A stretch of DNA of 64,000 nt from Mermis nigrescens (taxonomy: Eukaryota > Nematoda > Enoplea > Mermithida > Mermithidae). The position numbers were made by a program, and so were the translations under genes. The notes under the pieces were generated by a model. That model saw only the letters and a program-made list of their open reading frames with translations, did no database searches and was not told the DNA's origin. This document shows positions 37,038 to 47,579 of the stretch, piece by piece. The stretch lies in assembly GCA_036768485.1 (NCBI GenBank), contig JAVLUZ010000412.1, forward strand, positions 372,001-436,000, read 5' to 3'. Numbering within the stretch: the first letter of the stretch is position 1; every line of letters begins with the position of its first letter.

Positions 37038-37580
37038 GGCTGGGAGGTCTGGGGTGGCGCGCTCGAGCGCCCCCAGCGGGGTACGGGGCAGAGCCACGGA
37101 AAATTTCGCCAAATTAAGCACTGAAATATTGAATTTAAATACTGAAATTTTCATAAAATCGTCCGAATCACGGTCCTTTATTCAATTGATGAATAGATAA
37201 AATAGATTGGCGCGCAGCGCGGAAATTTTCTGATATTTTCATGCCAGAATGACTGTTCTTAACACGCATGAGGTGCGAATATTTTGTAGACTTGTCATGT
37301 TCCCAGTGATAAGACAGCTTTTAAAAACGCAATCTGCACAAAGCAGACACGAATCTTCTCCATACTTTTGAATTTCTCTTGACAAGAAATGTTTGCAAAA
37401 AGGTACGTAATCTTCTCATAGCGACAAACGTTTTATTCTTTGTTATTATATTTTTTATATTTTCTTTGTCTTTACATATGTCTATGTCTTCTGTATCAAA
37501 TTATCAACGGTTTTCCTTATCAACTTACTTTAGCAGTTGTCCGTTGCAAATATGCTCACCTCAATAACTTTTCCTAAAGA
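37038..37580. other. intergenic, no supported gene
   Basis: Holds a GC-rich patch (37040-37110) and a GCGCGCAGCGCG hairpin near 37211. A frame at 37379-37567 has no motif. Confidence 0.35.
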
Positions 37581-37646
37581 TATTCAAAAATTTGGAACAA
37601 GTTACCTGATCACGTCGTCGTTGGTTCGTTCAAAAAGAGCTGCTAA
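37581..37646 (+). pseudogene. 3' end of a LINE-type reverse transcriptase ORF
   Basis: The frame reads YSKIWNKLPDHVVVGSFKKS then Cys and stop. The IWNxLPxxVV...SFKK signature is the common C-terminus of jockey/CR1-like LINE polyproteins. Only ~20 codons are recognisable, upstream coding is lost, so this is a heavily decayed remnant just left of the Polinton. Confidence 0.4.
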
Positions 37647-37919
37647 ATATTGATTTTACAATTTTATTGTTGAAGCATACCTACTTGTATCACACTCCGT
37701 GATCTGTATGTCTTTTTGTTCTGTCACTCTTTCATCATGTATTTATGTATTACCAAATTCACTGTATTTTTCTAAACAATAGATATTTTTTTGTTTTGTC
37801 TCTCTCTTGTTTGTTGCCATTAAGTTAAAATAATGGCGAAATCTAGAATAAATCGGCGCGAAGCGCCGAATTTCTTGGTTTATTCACAACAAAATCGTCG
37901 CAGGACAGCGTTACGCAAC

Positions 37920-37925
37920 CGCATA
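37920..37925 (+). repeat. left target-site duplication of the Polinton
   Basis: cgcata directly abuts the AG terminus and is repeated exactly after the right CT terminus at 51043-51048. Six base pairs is the expected Polinton duplication length. Confidence 0.95.
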
Positions 37926-38246
37926 AGTAGTAAGGCGCGTCACTCTAGGGGGCATGTTGAGAGATACCCTATCTTACATCATTGCGGCCCACTCGCATTA
38001 CTACAGTATAGGGTGTGTAATATTACGTAGCGGTTGATGAACTATTGGCCGGCGTAGATCGGTGGGGGTGGGTCTATTGTGGAGCGAGCCCGCCCGTTAA
38101 AGTAGAGCCCGTGTGTTAAAGACAGCCCGCCACGGTGCCCGCCCATTAAAATATTGGCCCGCCACGGTATAATGGGCCCGCTTGTTAAATGGAGCCAGCC
38201 AAAATATAATGGGCCCGTGTGTTGAATGCGCCCGCCCGGTCGTTAA
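37926..38246 (+). repeat. Polinton left terminal inverted repeat, 321 bp
   Basis: Starts agtagtaaggcgcgtcact. By eye it is identical along its length to the reverse complement of 50722-51042. The inner 150 bp is unusually GC-rich for this DNA and carries six spaced CCCG...TTAA motifs (for example gcccgcccgttaaa and gcccgtgtgttaaa). Confidence 0.97.
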
Positions 38247-38934
38247 ATGAAAATTTGGTCATTAAAAGGTCATGTTACGAAATAATATGCAGCTAGCCTA
38301 CCCGTGACCTTGAGCTTTTCTTCATTTTCGTTATTAAATCAATTCAACGAAAACTTGTTGGGATTTTTAAAAGCTACTAAATAAAATGCGCATATGAAAA
38401 ATAGAGCATTACATAAAATAATTTTATTGAAAGAATACGTGCATGAACTATCATTGTTTACGTGTAATATAGCGATCAATACATGCAGCGATCGAATTTC
38501 AAAAAGAATGAACGCGCGGCAAATGCATTATTGTAAGAACCTTTTAAAAAAAAGACAGTGTGGCGATAAAACAAAAATTAAATATACGTTAGGCGCAGCT
38601 GAGAATATTAAAAAATAGGTGCAACGCAGCGATCAGATAATTTAAAAAATTTTAAAAACGTGTGACAATAACGCGGTTCATTATTGTAAAAACCATTTTA
38701 AAAAGACAGTTTTACGCGGCGATAGAGTAAATATACGTATGCTATATGTAGTTATGATCAATAATGAATAGATGTACAATTTTGCGATCGGATAATAATT
38801 TTAGAAACGCGTTACAATAATATGGTGCATTAAATAAAATAAAAAATCAATAAAGAGTAGTATTATTTAGTAATAAAAAATTATCAAAAATAAAAAATGA
38901 TTTTAGCATTCAAAAAATTTCGAAATTTCCAACA
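38247..38934. other. Polinton left subterminal region with degenerate duplication
   Basis: Between the inverted repeat and the PC4-like gene. A degenerate direct repeat (cattattgtaagaacc...gacagt near 38527, cattattgtaaaaacc...gacagt near 38679) covers ~150 bp per copy. A 74-codon frame at 38394-38618 overlaps it and has no motif. Confidence 0.5.
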
Positions 38935-40699
<1,765 letters not shown>

Positions 40700-41349
40700 T
40701 TTTCAAAATGTTGAGAAAAAGCGAAAACGACTAAATCTGAATTGAGTAAATTTATGCAATACGAGAGCCAGGAGAGTTGGACCGAAAATTCAATTTGATA
40801 AACAGGAAATAGTGCAATAACCTCTAGTTGTAATTATTTTTGCATAAATTTAGAGTTCAAGTAAATAAAATAGGTTATGTCAAACGTAATTCACGTAGTG
40901 TGCAGATGGTTTGATATTTGCCGCATATTGTGTAAGCGCAATTTGCGTAAATTTAGAGTTCAAAGCAAATAAACAGGTTATTACAAACGTAATTAATGTA
41001 ATCGCAGATTGTGTATATTTATCGCACATTGTGTAATAAAACGCAGCTGTATGCTGCAAAATATACATTCAATTCGTCTATTCAAATCCTCAGAGCATTG
41101 GTGAATAACAGCATAATTCAATTAAAAAGACAGAAATAGTGCAGCAACCTCTGACTTATTGATAACCTTCGATTTTAACAGTAAACAAAATAAAATGCGC
41201 ACATGCGCACCTTTTGAAGCGCCGCAGTTTTCATATTTATTTTATATAATAAAATCTAGAAATTTTCGAGTACCGGAAATTTAATGTAGGCACTGTCAAA
41301 TGACCAGCATTACGTGTTGACAATAAAAGCATAGGAGCGACGGAGATCG
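40700..41349. promoter_or_regulatory. divergent intergenic region with a 101-bp tandem duplication
   Basis: Separates PC4-like gene a (-) from the polymerase remnant (+). The segment gcataaatttagagttcaag at ~40843 recurs at ~40944 (gcgtaaatttagagttcaaa), each followed by an aaacgtaatt phrase, so about 100 bp is duplicated. A caacctctgac/taacctctag phrase also repeats. It probably contains promoters, but no clear box is visible, and polymerase coding sequence has been lost here. Confidence 0.4.
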
Positions 41350-41944
41350 GTATCAGTGACGTATGGACAAAACGATGATTTCGTTGACGTTATGCCCAAC
41401 ACAAATCCCGTCATCGCGAGGCTATACCACAGCGCAAGCCAAGCTAAAACTGTATTCCTACATCGAGAAGCTAGACACACGCGTATTATACTTTGATACA
41501 GACAGCATAATCTACATTTCGAATCTCGATAAGCCGATGGAGTATCGTGTGCCCATTGGCAGCTGTCTGGGGGACATGACTGACGAACTTGGCGAATATG
41601 GCGATGGATCGTATATAAGCGAATTTTGCAGTGGCGGTCCAAAAAATTACGGATTTCGCGTTTTTAGCACTAAGACTAATTCGGACAATTTTGTACATAA
41701 AGTTCGAGGAATCACTTTATCTTATTTAACCGTAAAACGTGTTAATTTTAAATGTTTGCGTCGCATGGTTCATTTGTTTGTAAAACACGGTAGTAAGGAC
41801 GAAATTTCCGTAGTTTCGAGCCGTATACAGCGTAAAAAAGAAGGCAGAAAAGTCGTTACAAAATTAATGCCTAAAAAGTTCCGCATTGTATATGATAAAA
41901 GAGTTATACGTAAAAATTTTTCGACCATACCGTATGGTTATTGA
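41350..41944 (+). pseudogene. protein-primed DNA polymerase B, C-terminal remnant
   Basis: The frame 41363-41944 carries YTTAQAKLKLYSYIEKL and VLYFDTDSIIYI. DTDS is motif C of family B polymerases, with the two catalytic Asp. It ends with YDKRVIRKNFSTIPYGY, the usual Polinton pPolB terminus. Just upstream the homology continues in another frame (FVDVMPNTNPVIA, 41350-41420), so there is a frameshift near 41420. Polinton polymerases are ~1000 residues or more; only ~215 remain, and the exonuclease, TP-related and most palm/TPR regions are missing. No upstream coding was found before 41350 (a stop precedes). This copy cannot encode a working polymerase. Confidence 0.9.
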
Positions 41945-42096
41945 TTACTGTAGTATTGTGCTTGTACGATGTGCATAAAATGTATTTATAATAGATCAAC
42001 CAGGTAATAAAATCAGTGTTTAGAAATTTTTAAGCAGTGAGCAGGCGGTTTTACAATTCACGCTTAAGAAAATAAATTTGTCAACTCATTTCAAAA

Positions 42097-42564
42097 ATGA
42101 AAAACTCTTTTTTGAAATTTATATTAATTATAACGACTAGCGTTTTTGCTAATGATTGGCGATCGCTACCTATTGATCCATTGAAAAATTACGAGTTAAT
42201 TATAACTCATTCTCCGAGTCCCATTGAAAAAATAGAATTTATCGCCAGTTGTTCGGAAAAGAATCTATCTCTTCGTATTCCTAGTTACGTTAACAAAACG
42301 GTAGTGTACAATTTAACTACAGCTGAGCAAGAGAAATTTGCAAATTTTATTGAACAGAATAAACATTGTCCCGCGGACAAAGGAAGAGTAGACGCTTTCA
42401 ATGACAGAATAATATCGCACACACCTTACATATTTATTCGCTGTGGTAGAGTTGCAAAGTTTGTTAGCATGGAAGTTAAGACCTTCAGACTCGATTACTC
42501 AAAAACTCTTTTTTTGCTTGGAATTTTGAGAATGAATAAAAATTCGGAATGCAAAATTCAATAG
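42097..42564 (+). CDS. small secreted protein, paralogue a
   Basis: 155 residues, complete from ATG 42097 to TAG. A signal peptide is clear (MKNSFLKFILIITTSVFAND). The mature part has three Cys in the core (ASC, HCP, RCG) and N-glycosylation-type sites (NKT, NLT). It is a paralogue of the 43331-43813 protein: both share a EEK/AEQEKFxxFIEx-type helix, (H/D)CPxxKGR, then a hydrophobic I(F/Y)I(R/C)C strand. The two genes flank the packaging ATPase. I do not recognise the family. A virion-surface, host-interaction or lumenal role is possible but only inferred from the signal peptide. Confidence 0.7.
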   Translation: MKNSFLKFILIITTSVFANDWRSLPIDPLKNYELIITHSPSPIEKIEFIASCSEKNLSLRIPSYVNKTVVYNLTTAEQEKFANFIEQNKHCPADKGRVDAFNDRIISHTPYIFIRCGRVAKFVSMEVKTFRLDYSKTLFLLGILRMNKNSECKIQ

Positions 42565-42628
42565 AATTTCGTATAAAATTGCTCGCAAATTGAAATACAC
42601 CATTTCTTAACTTTTATCGATCTTAGAC

Positions 42629-43248
42629 ATGGACGTTAAATGGAAACATCCTTTCAACTGCATAGTTTCGGCTCCTACAAAATCCGGTAAAACCGAATTT
42701 GTTAAAAAGTTTGTACAATTTTCGAATGAAATGATGGATCCGCCTCCTTCGAAAATTTATTGGTGTTATACAGAGTGGCAGCCGTCCTATGAAGCTTTGA
42801 AAAATGTTAATTTTATAGAAGGAATCCCAAATTTAGATGATTTAAAGGCAAGCAGAAACGAACCAAAATTGATAATTTTTGACGATTTGATGTTAGATAC
42901 GAAATCCGATTCAAGATTAAATGAACTTTTTACAAAAGGCTCTCATCATTGGAATTTATCAATTATACATATAGTTCAAAACGCATTTTTCGATGGATTG
43001 AGAACGAGCCGAATCAATGCGCAGTATTTAGTTTTAATGAAGAATCCGAGCGATCGGCTTCAGATTCAAACATTAGGTAGACAAATTTTTCCAATTCGAA
43101 GCATTTCAGCGAAGCCTTTTTAGATGCAACGAAAGAGCCATTTGGGTATTTATTGATTGATTTATCTCAAACTACGCCTGAAGACATGCGATTGAGAACA
43201 AATATTTTTCCTACAGATGATAAAAATTACGTTTATGTGGCAAAATAA
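42629..43248 (+). pseudogene. FtsK/HerA-type genome-packaging ATPase with one frameshift
   Basis: Begins MDVKWKHPFNCIVSAPTKSG with a Walker A at residues 15-22 (APTKSGKT) and Walker B near 81-86 (LIIFDD), then IHIVQNAFFDGLR, where the Q/N position is typical of this family. The frame is open to 43123, but after GRQIFP the family sequence switches frame (HFSEAFLDATKEPFGYLLID, then TPEDMRLRTNIFP) to a stop at 43246-43248. A lost base next to the T run at 43086-43090 explains it. The N-terminal part has all ATP-binding motifs; the C-terminal third is out of frame. It is either a recent inactivating mutation or a sequencing error in a homopolymer. In Polintons and related viruses the enzyme pumps DNA into capsids. 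Confidence 0.88.
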
Positions 43249-43330
43249 ATATAATCAAAAGTCTCAAAAGTTCATTTTGATTAAATTAAAGCATTGCAGA
43301 CGGTTTTCTTTATCGATTTCTCTCTAAATT

Positions 43331-43813
43331 ATGGAAAATGGACGAAATGGTCTTTTACACAGCGTTTTACGGCAAACATTTTCTAGTTCGAGATCAGTAA
43401 ATTTCGTACTAGCATCGCCTTTCCTAGCCCTAATATTCTTTCTAGCCTTCATTACTGCCCTTTTTCACGATATACACGCCAGAAAACGTATAAGTAACGT
43501 ATGCAGCCGAGAAACCAATTTTACGATTTTAGTGCATACGCCAAGCAGATTGAATAGAACATCCATATACGGCTTTAATAATGAAGAGAAAACTCGTTTA
43601 TTAAATTTTATTGAAAACAACATCGATTGTCCTTCTGGAAAAGGGCGAGAATTTAGACTAAAAGGCTGTTTTAGACTGATTATATATAATCCAGACATAT
43701 ACATTTGCTGCGCAATTGATGGTTTATTTATTAGCTTACACATTACGTCGATGAATTTTTCGTTCAAAGACACAAGGCAGTTGATACCGATATTGAATAA
43801 AACCAGTTTTTGA
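43331..43813 (+). CDS. small membrane protein, paralogue b
   Basis: 160 residues from ATG 43331 to TGA. A single hydrophobic span near residues 25-46 (VNFVLASPFLALIFFLAFIT) follows a short Arg/Ser-rich N-terminus, so it is probably a signal anchor with the C-terminal domain outside or lumenal. The C-terminal domain is paralogous to 42097-42564: NEEKTRLLNFIENNIDCPSG, KGR, and a Cys-containing strand (DIYICCAIDGLFISLHI). One paralogue is anchored and one is cleavable, which resembles paired virion envelope or receptor components, but nothing in the sequence shows function. Family not recognised. Confidence 0.7.
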   Translation: MENGRNGLLHSVLRQTFSSSRSVNFVLASPFLALIFFLAFITALFHDIHARKRISNVCSRETNFTILVHTPSRLNRTSIYGFNNEEKTRLLNFIENNIDCPSGKGREFRLKGCFRLIIYNPDIYICCAIDGLFISLHITSMNFSFKDTRQLIPILNKTSF

Positions 43814-43896
43814 AAAAAATATTTAAGTAAACGGTGTCGTCTTTTAAATTCATTTTATTCGATTTAATCGTTTCGAGTCCAGTCGCTTCTTCAGTA

Positions 43897-44273
43897 ATGG
43901 TCGCTGCATCGTTTGAGCTTTTTGTTCGAATCATTCAGCAAAGAGCAAGAGGTAAAATAATTTAAAATACTTTACGAAAAACATAACATTTTTTGCATTT
44001 TTTCAAGCGATCTACGTATTAAACTGCGAAAAAGCGCTTCTTGCTGACGTCTTTTGGACTCGATTTTCTACTGAGGCAAAAGCAGCGTATAAAGAAAAAG
44101 CAAAAGCGTACAATGCGAGCAATGTATTATCAGGCCGAAGGCGCATGTCCGCATTTTGGTATTTCGCCAATGAGGTTTTGACTGAATTGAAAAAACGAGA
44201 TTTAAAGGCTGGCTACCTACAAGGACTGTACAACGATTTAGACGAAGACATAAAACTCAGTTTTTGGATTTGA
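43897..44273 (+). CDS. HMG-box protein encoded by the Polinton, two exons
   Basis: Exon 1 at 43897-43951 and exon 2 at 44008-44273 join in phase 1 across a 56-bp intron (donor gtaaaa, acceptor ttttttcaag) to ~106 residues. The first half is HMG-box-like: SFELFVRIIQQRARAIYVLN (helix 1), a short helix-2 region with a conserved-type Trp (DVFWTRFSTEAKAAYKEKAK) and helix-3 residues AAYKEKAKAYNASN. The tail (SGRRRMSAFWYFANEVLTEL) resembles the opening of a second box. The only in-frame ATG after the upstream stop is 43897. HMG boxes bend DNA; a packaging or chromatin-like role in the particle is inference. Unspliced, neither half makes a meaningful protein, which supports the intron. Confidence 0.6.
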
Positions 44274-44411
44274 ATGCTGATAATGTTTATTATCGAAAAA
44301 GCTGTTTTAGAGAAATTTTGATCAATGAAGCGGATTTCTTGCTGCACTAAATTTATAAATAGATGTTGTAAGTAAAAATTTATCATTTTTGCATTTTGTG
44401 CTTGTGCTGTC

Positions 44412-44753
44412 ATGTCGCATCGATTGTACGATAATATCAATGAGTTAAAAGTATTAGCCAAGTGCAAACCTTGTCAACGAAAAGCATTTTTAAATAAAGC
44501 CAATAAAGAACTAATTTATTGCATTTCTGACATTTGTTATAATATTTTGCGTGGAAATATTACGCTAACTACGTCGCAAAAAAAGCAGTTGAAACGATAT
44601 CAACGTAATATTCGCTACTTGGGTACTAAGAAAGGAACAAAACTTGCTGAAAAACGTTCAATTATTCAAAAAGGCGGATTTTTACCAGCTTTATTAGCTC
44701 CTTTGCTCAGTATCGCAACTGGTTTGCTAAGTGATTTAATAATAAAACAATGA
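44412..44753 (+). CDS. pX-like virion core / membrane-active protein
   Basis: 113 residues. Residues 1-85 are basic (QKKQLKRYQRNIRYLGTKKG), followed by the signature Gly-Gly hydrophobic tail KGGFLPALLAPLLSIATGLL near the C-terminus. That layout (basic body plus GGFLPALL...) is found in the small protein that precedes the integrase in many Polintons and adintoviruses and is compared with adenovirus core protein X. The stop overlaps the next ATG by 4 bp (ATGA). Intact by inspection. Confidence 0.75.
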   Translation: MSHRLYDNINELKVLAKCKPCQRKAFLNKANKELIYCISDICYNILRGNITLTTSQKKQLKRYQRNIRYLGTKKGTKLAEKRSIIQKGGFLPALLAPLLSIATGLLSDLIIKQ

Positions 44754-45478
44754 AATTTACAAACAAAATGGTACTTGTACCGCAAGATGTCCTTGCTGGG
44801 CAGTTGAGCGTTGAAAAATCACCGTTACAAAAACAAATTGATGAGTTTAAAAACGAAATTAAAAAGATTTTGGAAAATGACGAAAACCCCGAGCGTCAGT
44901 TTCAGCTGTATTCACAACTTTTTCGCAGATATTTGAATTTAGAAGCTGAAAGTCGTCAACCTCAAGCTGTAAATTTTAAGCCAGAAGAAAAAGGTGTTAC
45001 TGCAGAAGAACCAGATTGGTTTAATACGGTTTTATCTAGCCTCCCAAAAAGTAAACAAAAACAAGCGCAAATGTTGATTTCTCATATAAAGCGCAGCAAA
45101 ATAATTAATGTAAAGGATAATGGAGAAATTTTGATTAATGGACAGTCTGTTCCACATTCTCATATCGTCGACTTGATCAACGATTTCAGTAGAGAACGCG
45201 TTAAAGCCGAGCCTCCAATTGGAGCGTCGGAATTCGCCCATGCTTTATTTCAGGAACACGTTCCAAAAGAATATATTGGGAATATAAATAGGAGAAAAAT
45301 GTTGACTGAAAAATTATATAAAAGAGAACCGAAAGCATCCGCGTCAGTTACGGAATACGATTCGGCAACAGAAGGTTCTGCCGCAGAAACTATAAAACCT
45401 GAAACAACGCCTAAATTGATTAAAAATATACGAAAATTTAGAAAATTATATAGATATAGCCCATTATACGATGAATGA
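44750..45478 (+). CDS. Polinton accessory/structural protein, 242 residues
   Basis: Starts MKFTNKMVLVPQDVLAGQLS. An N-terminal charged helical region (residues 25-65) precedes a compact domain at about 85-160 (PDWFNTVLSSLPKSKQKQAQ; INVKDNGEILINGQSVPHSH; IVDLINDF), then a linker with EFAHALFQEHVPKEYIG and a low-complexity Ser/Thr/Glu tail ending in Arg/Lys/Tyr-rich residues. This type of protein commonly lies between the pX-like gene and the integrase in animal Polintons; its function is not established. It overlaps the pX-like gene by 4 bp and the integrase by 8 bp, indicating a compact co-expressed block. Confidence 0.65.
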   Translation: MKFTNKMVLVPQDVLAGQLSVEKSPLQKQIDEFKNEIKKILENDENPERQFQLYSQLFRRYLNLEAESRQPQAVNFKPEEKGVTAEEPDWFNTVLSSLPKSKQKQAQMLISHIKRSKIINVKDNGEILINGQSVPHSHIVDLINDFSRERVKAEPPIGASEFAHALFQEHVPKEYIGNINRRKMLTEKLYKREPKASASVTEYDSATEGSAAETIKPETTPKLIKNIRKFRKLYRYSPLYDE

Positions 45479-46544
45479 AAAACTATTCCAATCTATTTAT
45501 AGTAATTTAGATGATCCTTCGTCTTTTGCGAGTGCTAAATTGTTATATGATGCTGCAAAAGCTAAAGATCCGTCCGTTACATTAGTCCAAGTTAAAAAAT
45601 GGTTATCGTCTCAAGATACTTACACTTTACATAGACAAGCTTATCGCAAATTCAAAAGAAATAAAATTTACGTATTTGATATAGATCATCAATGGGAATT
45701 GGACCTCGCTGATTTAACATCATTAGCCGATTTTAATGATAATTTTAAATTTATTTTAACGTGTATTGACGTACTGAGCAAATACGCGTGGGCTATACCT
45801 CTTAAAAGTAAATCTGGTACTAACGTCTCGGAGGCATTTAAAACCATAATTTCCGAAGGGCGAAAACCTTGGCAAATTCGTACAGATAAAGGAAAAGAAT
45901 TTGTTAATCGAGAATTCCAAAAGCTTCTAAAAGACGAACAAATTGATTTTTTTACATCTCAAAATGAAGATATAAAATGCGCTGTTATAGAAAGATTTAA
46001 CCGCACATTAAAAAACAGAATGTTTCGCTATTTTACTGATAAAGGGACGCATAATTGGATCAACGTCTTGGATAAATTGGTCAAAAATTATAATAATACA
46101 GTACACCGTTCAATTAAAATGAAACCAGCGGATGTTAATGTCGACAAAGTTCAACAAGTTTTGGAAAATTTATACGGAAAAATACAGAAAATAAAGAAAC
46201 CTAAATTATTACTCGGGGATTACGTCCGAATTTCAAAGCATAGACAGATATTTGATAAAAGTTACAAGCCTCAGTTTACAGAGGAGATTTTTAAAATTTC
46301 TCAGGTCATTCAACGTCGAACCGAACCAGCGTATAGACTCATCGATTTAAGCGGCGATAATATTGTGGGTACATTTTACGAACGGGAACTCTTAAAAATT
46401 GAATTTAACGAGAATCGCGCCTTCAAAATTGAAAAAGTTATCAAAAAACGTCGTTTAAGAAACGGACAAGTTCAATTGCTAGTAAAGTGGTTCGGATATC
46501 CCGAAAAATTTAACGAGTGGATCTTAGAAACGGATTTAGAATGA
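45471..46544 (+). CDS. Polinton integrase (rve, DDE) with chromodomain
   Basis: 357 residues, intact. The integrase core is readable: QWELDLADLTSLADF (first Asp ~78), TCIDVLSKYAWAIPLKSK, RTDKGKEFVN (second Asp ~139) and AVIERFNRTLKNRMFRYF (Glu ~174), with 34 residues between the second Asp and the Glu. The C-terminal ~45 residues form a chromodomain (FKIEKVIKKRRLRNGQVQLL, VKWFGYPEKFNEWI), which in this class is thought to guide integration to marked chromatin. It catalyses insertion of the element and the 6-bp duplication. All catalytic residues are present, so it could be active. The stop overlaps the protease start (ATGA). Confidence 0.97.
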   Translation: MNEKLFQSIYSNLDDPSSFASAKLLYDAAKAKDPSVTLVQVKKWLSSQDTYTLHRQAYRKFKRNKIYVFDIDHQWELDLADLTSLADFNDNFKFILTCIDVLSKYAWAIPLKSKSGTNVSEAFKTIISEGRKPWQIRTDKGKEFVNREFQKLLKDEQIDFFTSQNEDIKCAVIERFNRTLKNRMFRYFTDKGTHNWINVLDKLVKNYNNTVHRSIKMKPADVNVDKVQQVLENLYGKIQKIKKPKLLLGDYVRISKHRQIFDKSYKPQFTEEIFKISQVIQRRTEPAYRLIDLSGDNIVGTFYERELLKIEFNENRAFKIEKVIKKRRLRNGQVQLLVKWFGYPEKFNEWILETDLE

Positions 46545-47065
46545 ATGGTTACGAAATTGGAAATATTATACAGAAAGACACACTTTTAAAGCGCATTTTC
46601 CTTGGTATCTATGCTAGTGATAAACTTCCACGAAAAATACCATTCCGACCAGCCGCGCTTATTGCAAATATTGATCGTCATTATCAAAGTGGGCAACATT
46701 GGGTCGCATTTTACTTTGACTCGAACGGTAACGTCGACTATTTTGATTCGTTGGGATTGGCTCCTTTCGTAGAAAACTTTGTTCGATTCATGGAAAGAAA
46801 TAGCAAAGCGCAAAATCGCAATAAGATACGCTACCAAAGTTCATACAGTGCAACCTGCGGATTGTACTGCATTTTCTTCTTGTTCCATCGATGCCGAAAC
46901 ATTACTATGAATTCGATTTTTGAACATTCTACGCCAAATTTAATGCATAATGATAGTATTATATGTAACTTTATGCAAAATATTTATAATATATGCCCGA
47001 GTTCATGTTGTTTTAAACCTGATTTGCAACTCTGTATTCCTTACTGGAAAATGAAATTTTTATAA
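46541..47065 (+). CDS. adenain-type cysteine protease (PRO)
   Basis: 174 residues from ATG 46541, which overlaps the integrase stop by 4 bp; an alternative upstream ATG at 46517 adds 8 residues in a region already used by the integrase. Catalytic triad in the C5/Ulp1-like order: His53 (QSGQHWVAFYFD), Asp69 (VDYFDSLGL) and Cys106 (SATCGLYCIFFLFH). The usual N-terminal FLGIYASDKLP and FPANxxxH-like region (ALIANIDRH) are present. In adenoviruses and Polintons this enzyme matures capsid precursors. Intact by inspection. Confidence 0.95.
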   Translation: MNGYEIGNIIQKDTLLKRIFLGIYASDKLPRKIPFRPAALIANIDRHYQSGQHWVAFYFDSNGNVDYFDSLGLAPFVENFVRFMERNSKAQNRNKIRYQSSYSATCGLYCIFFLFHRCRNITMNSIFEHSTPNLMHNDSIICNFMQNIYNICPSSCCFKPDLQLCIPYWKMKFL

Positions 47066-47099
47066 AGCAAAAAAAATTTCGCAAGATGATAAAGGAAAT

Positions 47100-47333
47100 A
47101 TGATTAAATTAAATCGCTTTAAAAATGGTTGCGCTTTTTTTGTTTTTGAATTGAGCGCGGATGGGGCGGACAATAACACATGGAAGCTAATAAGGGAAGG
47201 AACCACGAGCCTCGAAATTGTATTTCATAAGGCTTTGCCGGCGGGAGGGGTCGAAGGCATCATATATGGCGAGTTTGATAGTTTAGTAATGATTGACCAT
47301 TCTAGACAAACATTTTTTGATTTTACGGTGTAA
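47100..47333 (+). pseudogene. C-terminal remnant of a Polinton capsid-family protein
   Basis: 77 codons reading NRFKNGCAFFVFELSADG, LIREGTTSLEIVFHKALPAG and GIIYGEFDSLVMIDHSR, ending FFDFTV. The RLE...F..AL...V....AEFD..I.ID pattern matches my recollection of the C-terminus of the large capsid-like protein often annotated 'F54H12.2-like' in invertebrate Polintons. The full protein is several hundred residues; only the end remains here, directly after the protease, and the frame is open upstream only to ~47058. So the element lacks a functional copy of this gene. Confidence 0.6.
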
Positions 47334-47579
47334 AGTTGCTTTTGTGTGCGCAAAATTTGTATTTTGTGATTAATGAGAAATTGAATAAAATGATTTTTTT
47401 TGATACGACACGAAATGCACGAGGTACTTTTTTACAAAGAAAAGTAGGATTAATCGGCTGTTGCTAGGAAACGGTCACGTGATTTTTCTTATTTATACAA
47501 AGTTTTTCAAAAATTTTCATTTGAAATAAACTTTATAGAAAAGTGCAGTCGCTTCTTGAATTTTTTCCTCAACGATAAA

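Noticed and set aside
41310..41698. 110- and 70-codon - strand frames with several Cys
   Set aside because: Antisense shadows of the polymerase remnant, whose motifs are clear on the + strand.
46517..46540. Upstream ATG for the protease
   Set aside because: Lies within the chromodomain codons of the integrase; 46541 gives the usual ATGA overlap and start of homology.
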